A stretch of 64,000 bases of DNA from Lepeophtheirus salmonis (Eukaryota; Arthropoda; Copepoda; Siphonostomatoida; Caligidae), in the NCBI RefSeq assembly GCF_016086655.4, contig NC_052133.2:11616301-11680300 (forward strand), in the 5' to 3' direction. Below are positions 45,272 to 56,690 of this stretch, piece after piece (position 1 is the stretch's first letter; the number at the start of each line of letters is the position of its first letter). The notes under the pieces were generated by a model. It had not been told where the DNA came from. It searched no databases and worked only from the letters and a program-made list of their open reading frames with translations. The position numbers and the translations under genes are program-made.

Positions 45272-46085
45272 CTACATTAATGATGAAAAAAGATGAGGCA
45301 TACATCTATTTATTTTATTAATTTTGTTGAAATTATATTGTTAATTAATAAACTATACTTTGATAAAGTTCCAAATTCAGATTGTAATGTACCACTGTAT
45401 AATAGTACATATTGAACGATTGTTTTTATTTAGTTTTTAAAATCCTATCATATAGGTGACGTCCACAATTGTTGAATAGACCAAATTTTATTCTTTAATA
45501 AATGAAGATCCTAACATTTCTTTGTTTCTATTTAAATAACTTTTTATTCAGAGGTTTTAAATGGCCAGTTATTTTATTTGAAACATTCCAGAATTAAGTG
45601 GATTAGGTAATTAGTTATGCACAAATGTATAAAATTTTTGAAGGTTTCCTGAATAAATGTGGTTAATTCAGTCATATATTTATTTGTGGAGTTATTCGTC
45701 TTCAAATAATTATGGAAATTTCAAACTATGAAAATGACAAGAAAAAAGAGTTTTGTAAATTAAAAAGAGAAAAATTAAGCTGGTTTTCATAAATTGAACG
45801 TAAAAAACATTGAAACTAAATTGCAATAATTTTAATTTTATAAAATATTAAGTCATACCCTTTTTAGCAATATTTTTTTTCGACGTCAAACGCATGTTCC
45901 TCACTATTCCAATCCTTGAAAGCAATTGACAGTATTTTTAAGGAAACTTTAGAATTTTGTCTTTAAAATGAAAGCATTTCTATTACTCTACAATCCCAGA
46001 TTGATAGATTAGATAGTTTTTCAAACCTCTACAAGTTAGAAAAAAATATGTAATCAATTGACGAATTCATTCTCTCCAGTATTGG
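45272..46085. other. AT-rich non-coding DNA, no gene seen
   Basis: Nothing supported; would be the upstream intron of the minus-strand exon at 45117-45271. Confidence 0.5.
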
Positions 46086-46089
46086 GAAA

Positions 46090-46586
46090 AGGGATGGATC
46101 CCTCCTTGGAGTTTGCATTGGGAGAGACCACATAACAATTCTTCAAACTCTTGGACTCAGTAAGACGTTTGCTCGTAACGTTAGGAGGAAATTTTAAGCT
46201 TCTAAAGGACTTGGTTTCCTTTTATTCTTTTATACTTCGTTTCGCCGGACTTTTGCCTTCCAAACTCGCCGGATCTGAATCTGATATATTCTATTTGTTG
46301 CGGGCGGGATCGAACGACAAACCAACCAAAGACTCTACAATACCAAAGACAAACTTAACAGTTGGATCAAGAAAGAATTCCAGGATTTGCCAAGGGACAA
46401 AGGGTTGCTTGCACTTCCAGCCTCGTACAGAAACTTAAGTTGAGTCTGGAGGTTATTTGATTAAATTAAATAGACCAAAATCTATCAAGCTTTCAGAATC
46501 TGGTTTTATTTTTGAAATTGGATAGAAATAAAATTGTATTTTTAAATAAAACATTTTTGCAGCATGGATTGCTTGAGCACCCTGTA
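46090..46586 (+). mobile_element. Tc1/mariner relic M7, internally deleted
   Basis: The plus strand reads RDHITILQTLGLSKTFARNV then RRKF (46120-46195), a helix-turn-helix with the usual basic end. After a frame change it passes directly to PNSPDLNLIYSICCG (46258-46302; third-Asp block) and a C-terminal region (DQERIPGFAKGQRVACTSSL, VQKLKLSLEV). The right edge GCTTGAGCACCCTG before TA at 46585-46586 matches the mariner-type right ends of M8 and M9. The first and second catalytic Asp regions are missing. A left terminus was not found. Confidence 0.75.
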
Positions 46587-48025
46587 TACATTCTAAAAAC
46601 ATTTTTATCACTATATAATGCAACATTAATTCAACTCATTTGAACTTTTTATATAAATGTAATGGTATTTACCCTGGATTCTAATGATTTAATTAAGTAG
46701 ACAGGTAGGCGTAATTGATAAATAAGAAAAAATATTTAGAAAAAATATTAATATGAAAAGTCCTCTAAAAATTTTAGAATTTCATTTTATTGTTTACAAA
46801 TAAAAGAATTTGCTCAACGGCTCTGTACTAGAAAATCCAGTAACAGTTTAATAATTCGACCCAAAAGTCTTAAACATATCCTCTCACATTGTATGTCATT
46901 ACTTTTAACTCTAAAATGGCCATTGGAAGAAATACATATAATCAATTTCAAACAAATCCCGAAAGTAGAAATAACATGTTTTATGAAAGTTTTACAAGTG
47001 GAGTAGTAGGGTACTATTCAATATGTTTTGTATCACTAAATCACTTTAAAAAAAACCCACTTACATAGAGTACTGGATCATTGTTTGCATTGCAAGTAAT
47101 CGTGGTAGAGCTCAGATGTTTTTCACTCAAATAATTAGTTTATTTAGTCCACTTCTAGGCAAGTTATGGATGAAAAATATATAATAATAGGTAATAACAT
47201 TTAACTTTTTTAGCCTGAGCTAGTAATTGGTTCGTTGTTTTATATGTACCATTTAAAGGGATTGTGTTTATCATCTATTCACAAAATGATACACATATGC
47301 TCCATTTCAATAATAAGTGAAATAATTTTTTTTTTTTTTTATTTTCTCCTATTTCTACAATAAATGTAATATTAATTATAATAACATATTTGAAAAATGT
47401 AAAAAAAGTTTCTTTGTTTAAATTCAGGGGAGCGTTGTAACATCCTTATGGCCCGTCTATGTATAAAAAGTTCGCAATTTTCATTCAAGGTAACTATGAA
47501 TCTATCAAGTCTTTTGATAATTATTTTGTTAAAAATAATTTAAAATAAATATAAGGAAAAAAAATGAATTATGTAAATATAATCTCAAATTAAGAAATAG
47601 TTCACTAACAAAGGGATTGGAATGAAGAGATAAATATACTTTTTGTTAATCATACAAAACAGATGTACCAATTGTAAATAGATACTCAAAAATGGTAGGA
47701 ACATTACAATAGAGTACAAGATAGCAAGCTCTTCCATACAGGCGACTAGTAGTACTCGCCCCTCGCCATAAGCACAGAAACAGGAGGAAATTATTCCTTC
47801 GCAATTTGAAAGATAACAACATTGAAAAGTTGCATAATTTCTTATTATTTCTTCAACGATATATGACGTTATTATTGTGATACTCCTTGCCCCCATTTAA
47901 ATTGGTTAATTCGACCCCGGTTAATGTCAATTACTCGAAATAGCTTAAGTACATAATTATTGATTTTTCATAATCTTATCTTTGTATTTAATATTTCAGC
48001 TTTGAAAGTTTCTTTTTGTAAAAAA
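46587..48025. other. AT-rich DNA, one unsupported open frame
   Basis: A minus-strand open stretch of 103 codons (47896-47585) includes TSYIVEEIIRNYATFQCCYL and a hydrophobic C-terminal half. There is no recognisable family or splice/promoter context, so I do not call it a gene. Confidence 0.4.
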
Positions 48026-48029
48026 AAAA

Positions 48030-48450
48030 TTAATTCCATGTCAACTGTACTCACCCTCACGGCATGACCATCACCAATTTTGATGATTTTTAGTACACTT
48101 AATAAACGTTTTAAAGATATCTGCTTGTGTGAAATTTCAGATAGCTGGGACTCACGGGGGCCATTTAAGGGGCGCTCAAAGTTCTGGGAAATGTCGAAAA
48201 AACTATGCCCATCTTATACTTTATAAGACGATAACTCCTTATATAAAGATATGATTTTTACTTTCTTTATGTCAAAATACTCAACACATACAAAACTTTC
48301 ATTTGAGTATAAACATGTTGGAAAAAAAAAATTAGCGCTTTGGCTTGTACTTCAAAAAGGCGCCCCTGCCAGGCTGCAAATTTTATTTGGCCAGATTTTT
48401 TTTGAAGGTAGCCTAATTTATTGTTTCCATAAAATAATTTAGAGTGGGAT
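48030..48450. repeat. GC-richer non-coding block, probable dispersed repeat
   Basis: The block has markedly higher G+C than its surroundings (CTCACCCTCACGGCATGACC at 48051; GACTCACGGGGGCCATTTAA; AAGGCGCCCCTGCCAGGCTG at 48356). Both strands carry short open stretches but no recognisable protein. The phrase 'ACCATCACCAATTTTGATGATTTTTAG' style resembles the non-coding ends of arthropod repeats. No second copy is in this window. Confidence 0.35.
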
Positions 48451-50950
48451 CTTAATGTGATCATCGCCAAACAGGCCACTAACTGCAGGTATGTTATTAT
48501 GAGAGTGTGTGCTATGGAACTTACTTTAACCAATCCAAAATCCTTTCTGATCTTGAGTTGTGGTTTGGTATGGCTAAGAATCTACCTGAATAATGTTTTT
48601 TTGTCTGGCCAAAATTCAGCTTCTATTTTCAACATAGAAATACTATACTCCCCATTCTTCATTTAAGATGCAATACTTAAAAGATAAATAGATTTGAATA
48701 CGAAAGAATAGGAAATATGCTTAATTTTGGGCTACCCTAATAAAGACGGAGGAAATTGATGTTGCACCTGTAGATACTACATGTAATCTGAATTTATATT
48801 TTCAAAATTTATGGAACAGGATAATGGTATACTTTAGCTATTTATAAGATAATACACAAAAATACAGAACACAATTTATTAATTGAAGGCAAATAGTTAT
48901 TAAGATCGTCTAGTATTCTAAACATAATACCAAAATTTAAATTTTATCATTAAGTGTCGTGTTCCATACGTTTTATCTATTAAATTCAAGTACAGTCGTC
49001 AGACCGGATCTGTCCTGCAGTGGGTAGTTTGGTGACCCTTTGTCTATACAATCACAACTCTTCAACATTTTAAAAGTCTAAATTATTATGCTGGTTAGAG
49101 CATAGCCACTAACCATTCTAGCTCATTACTTAGTCTTGTAAATTTTCAATTTTATCAAGTAAAAGAGTAAAGTTGCAGTAAGACGTTGTTTGTACTGTTG
49201 TTCCTTGATTATGAGTGCATAATTTATGCTCCGAAACTTATGAATATATTACCAATAGATAGATATTGATCCATTTCATATTTTTTTCAAATATCTTATT
49301 TCCCTAATATTTTCTATATACCTTGCACAATTATCTACTAAATGTAACTAATAACTAACTATAACTATAAATTATATTTATAGTCGCTAGACTGAAACTA
49401 TACAATAGTACTTATATAGGCTATAAAATATATGATTAAAAAATTGCGTGCTTAGTCGGAGTCGGTAAAATTTAATATATATCTGAGTCGGAGTCGATGT
49501 TGGGGATTTTAATCACCTACTCTTTATTCCTGATTTATAAAATATATCTCTAACTTTATATTTTAGACTCCAATGTGTATCAAAATTATGTAATTAGATA
49601 ATATTATTTTTATAAATATAGACAGTCAATGAATTATTATTAGGGATGATAATATTGGCTAATATGCATTAAATATAGAGAAGTCAACGTTTCGTACAAG
49701 GTAATGTATATTTTTTAAGAATAAACCAGAAATCTAAACTATGTATTAAAACAATATTACATATTATCTGAATCATAAGTATGCTCTAAAAAATTATAAA
49801 AAATGTTTTAAAACAAAATCATCAAGGAAGGGTATTTATATTTTGGATTTTTAGGTCGAGGTTACGTGAATCTTTAACATAATTCATTTACATAGTTTTT
49901 GTTTACTTTTTATTTCAAAAATCGTGTCTCCTCTTTCCTTTTTAGTCTCATTAGGTCATACTATTTATTTATAACTGTACGTATTAGCTCGCTAATACGT
50001 TAGAATTTTCAGAATAGGACTGAATAATTAATAAAAGCATTCATATTTTGCTCTTACCAATAATTTACTTTCACCGTAGTTAAGACAATATTTCCATCCC
50101 TAACCGTTATTGATGTATTATTATATTAAATAGATATTTTATTTGATCCTAGGGGATATTTTATTAAATTAAATTTCTCGTAATTCCAAATTTATTAAAC
50201 TTATTGAGTACTATTGGCTTAGGACGTAAAAAGTTTTTTTGTATTTAAAGAAAAGTACAACCCCTAATAAAAAATTCATAATATTATATTAGTAACTCAT
50301 TTAACAGAGTAATAACACAGGATTTGAATAAGATCAGATATTGATGTCAAAACGTTTGATTTAGACTTAATATGTTGAGGGCCTAATTTGACAGCTTACT
50401 GTGTCATATATGATATTCTTTTTTATGTCTTACATGATCTAAAATCTTCCCAAAGATACATAAAAACCTGCGTTTCGACCATCTAGCTTAGTTTTTGAGT
50501 AGTTCATCAGAATTGTTGATTTATAGATGAGCAATTAATGAGAAACCTACATAAAAATATAGTAATTTTGATTAATTTAATAAGCATGAACGATAACATT
50601 TCTTTATTTTATTCTTATATGAAAAAGGATGAACCTAACAATTTTCTCTGTACTTATCTGTATATAAAAAATAATAGGACATAAATATTTTAATTCCATC
50701 ACATTGATAATATATTGGTGGTCTAATTATAGTCAGAAAACTTTTTGTTTGTGGTCCTTTTTTATGAACCATTACATTTTTACTACAATTAATAATTAAA
50801 TAAAATACATAGAGGAATTGCATTATCATAAAATAAATAAACATTATAGTTTAAAATTAGACCTCCAGGGATTCATCCGTTCTTTTTCTTTTTTTATGAC
50901 TGAATGAAAAAAATTTATAAAAAAATAATGTGTTCATTTAACAATATTGG
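48451..50950. other. AT-rich DNA, no gene seen
   Basis: At 49452-49492 two copies of GTCGGAGTCG occur 35 bases apart, a short repeat motif; nothing else is supported. Confidence 0.45.
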
Positions 50951-50954
50951 AGGT

Positions 50955-52290
50955 ACATTATAAGATGAAGAGAATTAACAAAAATAGTGAAAGAATGGAC
51001 ACAAATACTAAAAATGTGTTAAAAGTTATGATCAAAATTACAGTAATAAAAATTCCCAATGTGAGTTTTTTGTCAATATATGCCTTGGAATTTAAAAGTC
51101 CATAACACAGTGCCTTAGTTTTTGGAGTCGAATTTCTTCTCACGGATAATCCAAACAGAAGATTGGCCGATAGATAACTTGACTTTGTATTTATGAAACC
51201 CTTCATATTTAAAGATACAGATAGTCCAAGTATTTCCAGACCGGGGCACTCAGCAGATGGGTGGATGACCGAGATATATATTTTCCCACAGTCTTTACAC
51301 AGTTCATAGAAGGAGATACATCTTGTCGAGATCTGTAATTGAGCTGTAAATTTACGACCGTCCAAGATTCGTCATGTGGATCTTAGTATTCTTTTGATCA
51401 AGATTCGTGGGATTTTTAGTAATCTTTTGTATTCTCTGGCCACCTTTATTGGTTCGTCTAATGTAATTTCTCTATATTTAAGTTTCACTGGCTAAGGTGC
51501 AAGGATTTGGTTCTACTTTGAGCTTCTCATTAACGGCTATAGTAACTTCCCCTTTGAGAAATTATCGTCTGAGAAAGCGTCATGGACACAGATAATATTT
51601 TTCTCGTCTGCTTCCCACTTCAAAACTGCAGCATCTTTTTGTTGCTTCAAGAAGTAATTATTTTTATAATTTTGGGGGATGATATCCACTGTGGAACTCG
51701 AGTCATGCACTGGATAACCTCTTCACAGAATTCTTTCCGCTATAGGTAATTTTTCTGATATATTACAAATAAGATTGTTTGATAAATTTGTACCAAACCA
51801 AATCCAAGCAAGACCTTCTTTTGATGAGATATATTCTTTCCATTTAGTATCTTCACTTTTTGTGGGATCCATGAATATATTTTTATACATTTTTGTTAAG
51901 AATTTTTCCAACAAAACTAGGCATCCACCTATATACTTCTTCGGTTGTTTGAGTGCAGGGATATATATAAGGTGAAAATTTTTTCTAACCAAGACTTTTT
52001 TCGTTTAAAATTAATTCCACTAATTTTGGATTTGAGGCCAACTTATATAAAACTAAAGGAACTACCTAGGTATTCAAAAGCTCAATAAGTTTTCGGAGGT
52101 TCAAATGTCTCCGATCATGCATTTTCATCAAAAAGTGTCCAGTGAATTTGGACCAATTTTTGCCAAAAACTCCATTTTTGTTCCATTCTAATCCAAGTAT
52201 TAAAGCTCTTTCATTAATAAAACAGCCCCCCATCTTCAATTTTTCAGAAGGCCTCTATGAACCCAGTCGAAGAATGGAAGTATTTTAGTT
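50955..52290 (-). mobile_element. LINE-4: C-terminal half of a non-LTR retrotransposon
   Basis: The minus strand is coding-like throughout, with few breaks. It opens KMGGCFINERALILGLEWNK (52235-52180), then DRRHLNLRKLIELLNT-stop-VVPLVLYK (52110-52040), the 'W..R.LSL.GKI.ilN' block that follows YADD in LINE proteins. It continues open at 51992-51723 (WKEYISSKEGLAWIWFGTNL), then AVLKWEADEKNIICVHDAFS and VKLKYREITLDEPIKVAREY, and RKFTAQLQISTRCISFYELC-KDCGKIYISVIHPSAEC. The last holds C-x2-C-x10-H-x4-C, the C-terminal zinc knuckle of LINE ORF2. The RT palm itself is absent, so the copy is 5'-truncated. The 3' untranslated end is not defined. Confidence 0.75.
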
Positions 52291-52464
52291 AAAAAAGTTT
52301 TTGAATTATTTTCTTTTTATGTGTATAACGGAATACGTATAATATTTAATACTTGAGTTTTGTTATTCTTGATTAGGGAACTTATGCATTTTGTATAAAA
52401 TTATTTTATCCATTTCCTTGCCAAAATTAACAGAACAAAATAGATTAAACCAAAATTATGCTTG

Positions 52465-52760
52465 TTGGCTATTACAGTATGAAGACCATAAAAACTATTA
52501 AGCATCGTTTTCTTTTCCCCCTTCATTCAAGAAAAACTTTAAAATATGGCGTGATTTCTTTTTGCTGGTGTCCATCCTTGACGCACTCTGAAATAATACT
52601 AAATACTAATATATAAAATTATTACAAAACATATTGTCTCTGAGTAGCGTGTATGCGAAAACTATCTACGATAGTAAAGCATCAATGGAAACAACTTGGC
52701 CTTTTTATTCGAATTTGAGCATATACAAAATGTCTGGGATTAGTAAAGGAGTTTCATTTT
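52465..52760 (+). repeat. Dispersed repeat R-B, copy 1
   Basis: Direct repeat of 53612-53910. Shared blocks in order: TTACAGTATGAAGACCATAA, an ATATGGCGTGATTTCT segment, CTCTGAGTAGCGTGTATG, GTAAAGCATCAATGGAAAC, TTTTATTCGAATTTGAGCAT and AAATGTCTGGGATTA. It is non-coding. Similarity may continue weakly for another ~130 bases. Confidence 0.7.
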
Positions 52761-53611
52761 ATTAATTTGAATTTTAAAATGTTATCAATAATAATATTAT
52801 TGAATACTACTTTGAAATTTTTTTTGTCTGAAAAAGTTCATGTGTGCAATAAAAATGCATAATTTAACCAAAAAGTACGAATTTCATACTAATGGCCTTC
52901 CTATTAGACATATTTTGTTTTTTATTAATTTGAATAAAAATAAATCTTAATTTCCCTGCCAAAAACTCAAAAATCTCAATTTCAGTCTCCATTAGTGAAC
53001 ATCCTTTTTATAAACTGGTTAAACAACCTTGTAACAAAGAAAAGTATTTAATTACATAAACAACAATTGAAAGATTAAAATAATTATGTTATTTCATTTT
53101 TGTATCAATTTTTGATTGTGTCATCTATTTTGCAGTCGTAAATATGAACTACATTGCTAAAAGTACGTGCATAAATATAAAATATCCATAAGTTTGCGGT
53201 GAATTTATGTTAATTTTAGGAATCAACATTGTACCCAAAACATTTGATAAGATTAAGTTTATTTTATAATAAAATAGCTACAATATTATAGTCTTGTAGA
53301 TATTGTTGTACGCCTCAGTACTCACAGTAAAAAAAAAGAGCCAAAGTAAAAATAAAAAAAATGAATTAAGAATTATTAAAGAAATAGATAAGGATTCTTA
53401 ATTCAAAAAATAAAAGAAAAACCCGCAATAACCTAATACACGCTTTTGGTTTAATAAATTTAAGAAAACTTCGCTTTTTTTTTTGTAATGTTTCTATCAT
53501 TTACAATAAAACCAGTGCTAACATGATGCTTGGACTCGACGATTTCCTATTTGATTAACTCAGATTCAGAACAGAACCGACGAAATCAAAATTGAGGATT
53601 ATCCATAACTT

Positions 53612-53910
53612 TTACAGTATCAGGACCATTACCACTATTCAAATTTTCAGCTACCTGCCTCCTTTTTCTGCCCTTTTTGCAAAAAAACTGTATAATATGA
53701 CGTATTTTCTCTATGTTGGTGTTTATTTTTGATGCACTTAAACATTAATGATTTAAATATATAAAAAAAGTTACAAGCACCTTATCTCTGGGTAGTGTGT
53801 ATGGGAAGACTAACAAGACATAAGTTTTTCTTTAGTAAGGCATCAAGGGAAACGGTTAGTCGTTTTTTATTTGAATGTGAGCATTAAGCAAATGTCTGGA
53901 ATCACTTTAG
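53612..53910 (+). repeat. Dispersed repeat R-B, copy 2
   Basis: Matches 52465-52760 in the same orientation about 1.15 kb downstream: TTACAGTATCAGGACCATTA, AATATGACGTATTTTCT, CTCTGGGTAGTGTGTATG, GTAAGGCATCAAGGGAAACG, TTTTATTTGAATGTGAGCAT, AAATGTCTGGAATCA. Divergence is roughly 20-25% by eye. Confidence 0.7.
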
Positions 53911-55279
53911 ATGTGTTTTTATTTAAATTTGAACATATTATTAAATTCTAAAGATTTTATATATATTAATATTGGCTGTAATCAAAAAGAAAAAAATTAT
54001 ACTACCTCAAAATTTCATACAAATTCAAATCCAATTGAACGCCATTGGTAGCAAATTTTACCCCAATTTTGAGAATTTATAAAAAGATTTTGTAATGGAT
54101 GTGATTTCTTTTTTTATGTATTTTTCTCATGTTTTAGATTCAAGCTTACTTTCATATTATACGTGAATTATAATTAAAAAAATTAATTTTAAATATAGTT
54201 GTACTTGGATTAAAAAAAAAGTAGTATGTAGTACAATAAAAAAATGGTATTTTTATAAATTTTTATTTTACAATTGATAATAAAAAAAAATACAATATAA
54301 AAAATTGAACAATTATATTTATTAAATTTTAATTAACATTGTAGTTTAAAATTAGTTTCAAAAGACAAATACCTCTTTTGTAACAAAAGTACATCAAAAA
54401 TTTATACAATGCATAAGCAGAAAAAAAAACAACAACTTAAAAAACCCAAATATTCAGAAATCTAAAAAAACAATATATCTAGGGTTGGTTTATTTTAATG
54501 TCTATTTAAGATTTTATAATCCAATTTAAAATTGAAAGAAGTTTTTTTTTGTAGGAAATCTTATCTTTCTAACACCATCTAATGTAAATTGTTCATACAT
54601 ATACAACACAAGATAAACATCACTAAATTAATCTATTGGAGAAATAATGGATTGTTTCTACTAACCTTAGTAACATTATTTTCATGTATGGTATTTAATC
54701 TAGGTGATTCTATTTGGTTTCATTAAAACAGGGTTGTCAATGGACATATATTATTTTTATACATTTTTTTTTCAATAATTAACTAACAATAAAGGAACCT
54801 TTATTCAAAAAAATCCTAATAACCTTCTATGTTCGATATCAAAAACAAATGCGCCTGAACCTCTTCCATCCGTCGTTACTTTTCCTTTTTTTTTTAGAAA
54901 GCCACGAAGAAAGGGGGGAACTGTAAAAAAATAACTACTATAAGTTGATTTTTTTTTCGTTAGTTTTACAATAGTGCCTCCTCTTAACGGTTATTTCGAA
55001 GCGGAATAAAATATTTTTTTAATAATCATTATTATTCCTGTGACTTTGTATAATTAAAGTAAATACTACAGAAATCTAAGCTATTATCCGCGAAAAAGAA
55101 TATTATTTTCAAAAAAATAAGGTAAAAAAAGTTGTTTTTTTTCATAGGCATAAATACATATTATATTCATTTCATACAATTAACAGGAACTGAAAAGATA
55201 TTTCAACTAAAGGAAATTGTAATACAAATTTCTAAATAATAAGGGAAGACTTACAGTGTTTTTAAAAAGGAAAAAAATG
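53911..55279. other. AT-rich non-coding DNA, no gene seen
   Basis: No supported feature. Confidence 0.5.
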
Positions 55280-55713
55280 TACAGAGTGGCTTAGAATGAG
55301 AGTTCCATCCCCTTTAAAGTAATTATATTAAAAGTATTATGTGTTAAAACTTCGTTATTCAAAGTTAGAAATATTGTGATAGTAGGATAGGGGCCTCAGC
55401 ACACATTTTACAACAAACGTGCAAATAGAATTTAAATCACTTTAAATCCAAAAACTTTTGACCTCTTTCTTCCCATGATCTTAACCCTTTTGCCTTTGTA
55501 ATATAGGGTATTGTTGGGAGGAGAGGCATTGTAGCTTCCAGGCTCAGCAAGAACTCCTTGATGGCAGTTGTGGAGACAAAAAAAAGGCAAGAACATGGAA
55601 TGAGATAGTATTGGTCAATTTTAGAACAATATTAAACCTATAAAAATGTATTAATACAAAAATGGGATGTGATTAATTATTTATATGGGACATTATTTCT
55701 GAACCACCCTGTA
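55280..55713 (+). mobile_element. M8: 430-bp TA-flanked mariner-type non-autonomous element
   Basis: Left end TA then CAGAGTGGCTTAGAATGAGA (55280-). Right end, reverse-complemented, TA then CAGGGTGGTTCAGAAATAAT (55713 inward). Both continue into a TTCCAT/TCCCAT block, so the terminal inverted repeats run for about 29 bases. TA sits on both outer edges. The interior is a degenerate GC-richer stretch at 55500-55600 (GCTTCCAGGCTCAGCAAGAA) with no readable transposase. The size and ends fit a deletion derivative of a mariner-like element. Confidence 0.82.
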
Positions 55714-56245
55714 CTATACTATTTTTAGAGTAAAACAATTTGTACATTTAAAAATGTATAAATCTTCAGAAATGAATTTAGGATAACTCTGATTTATTTA
55801 TGGATAAAGAAATGAATTTAACCAATAATATGTATATATTTTTTTTCTGTACATCTCTCCTTTTTTTTTTACTAAAATAAATATATTTAGAGATATGGCC
55901 TTTAGAAGAGGAAAATAACTCCTTATTTACAATTGATTTTCAATATTTTCATTCTTTAAAGACCCATAATTTTGTTTTATTAAATTATACAAAATTTGAA
56001 AATATGAAGGCGAGTTTTAAAATGCAAATTGAGATTATGTACAACATTAAACTGACCATAATTTTATATTTCTATAAATGGTTTTCTTTAAAGAAAATGG
56101 TGAAAAAAATTAATTAATTAAAATATCATATTACATTTAAAAAAATAAAAAAAGGACTGCGAATTTCCCTGTGAACTGTCAGAGGTAGCTATAAGTCAGC
56201 GATATACATAACTTTGCTTTGCATTGGCAAAGTATTTTACCATAT
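55714..56245. other. AT-rich non-coding DNA
   Basis: Nothing supported. Confidence 0.5.
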
Positions 56246-56249
56246 ATAC

Positions 56250-56690
56250 AACAATGATTGAAGAGGTTTTAAAATTCCGATGGATTGCTACATTGGTTTG
56301 CCTCGGCCATAACAACTCCAACAATATTAAGAGCCTGAAGGTTAACTGTAATACAGTGTACAAGGTCAGAAAGCTTGTGGAGGATGGAGAAAGCCTCTGA
56401 AATCAGTGTAGAATTCGTAGACCAATAATCTTGGATGAGAGACAACATGAATTTCTGTCACATTTGGCCTCTCTAGTCGCATGATCTGAATCCTTAGGAC
56501 TTTTTAATATGGTGGCATATTGAGTCCACGCATATTGTTGTGTCCACCACAGCAACATTACCAGTCTCAAATCCTTGGTGGAGTCCCATTGGGGGAGAAT
56601 GCCCAGGACATAATTAAAGTATGTACTGCCTTCTGAATTTGTTCGGAGACTGTAATTGATGGTTGTGGAAATCAAATTCATAATTAATAA
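56250..56690 (+). mobile_element. Tc1/mariner relic M13, internally deleted
   Basis: The plus strand reads RWIATLVCLGHNNSNNIKSL, then KVNCNTVYKVRKLVEDGESL (56275-56395; first helix-turn-helix), a short basic segment RIRRPIILDERQHEFLSH, and then jumps to the third-Asp block SHDLNP-stop-DFLIWWHIE (56473-56530), STHIVVSTTATL and a frameshifted C-terminus to about 56690. The second helix-turn-helix and the region with the first two Asp are lost. Termini were not identified. Confidence 0.75.

Noticed and set aside
47585..47896. 103-codon minus-strand frame with a hydrophobic half
   Set aside because: No homology, no splice or start context, and the second half is low-complexity I/L/Y-rich sequence.
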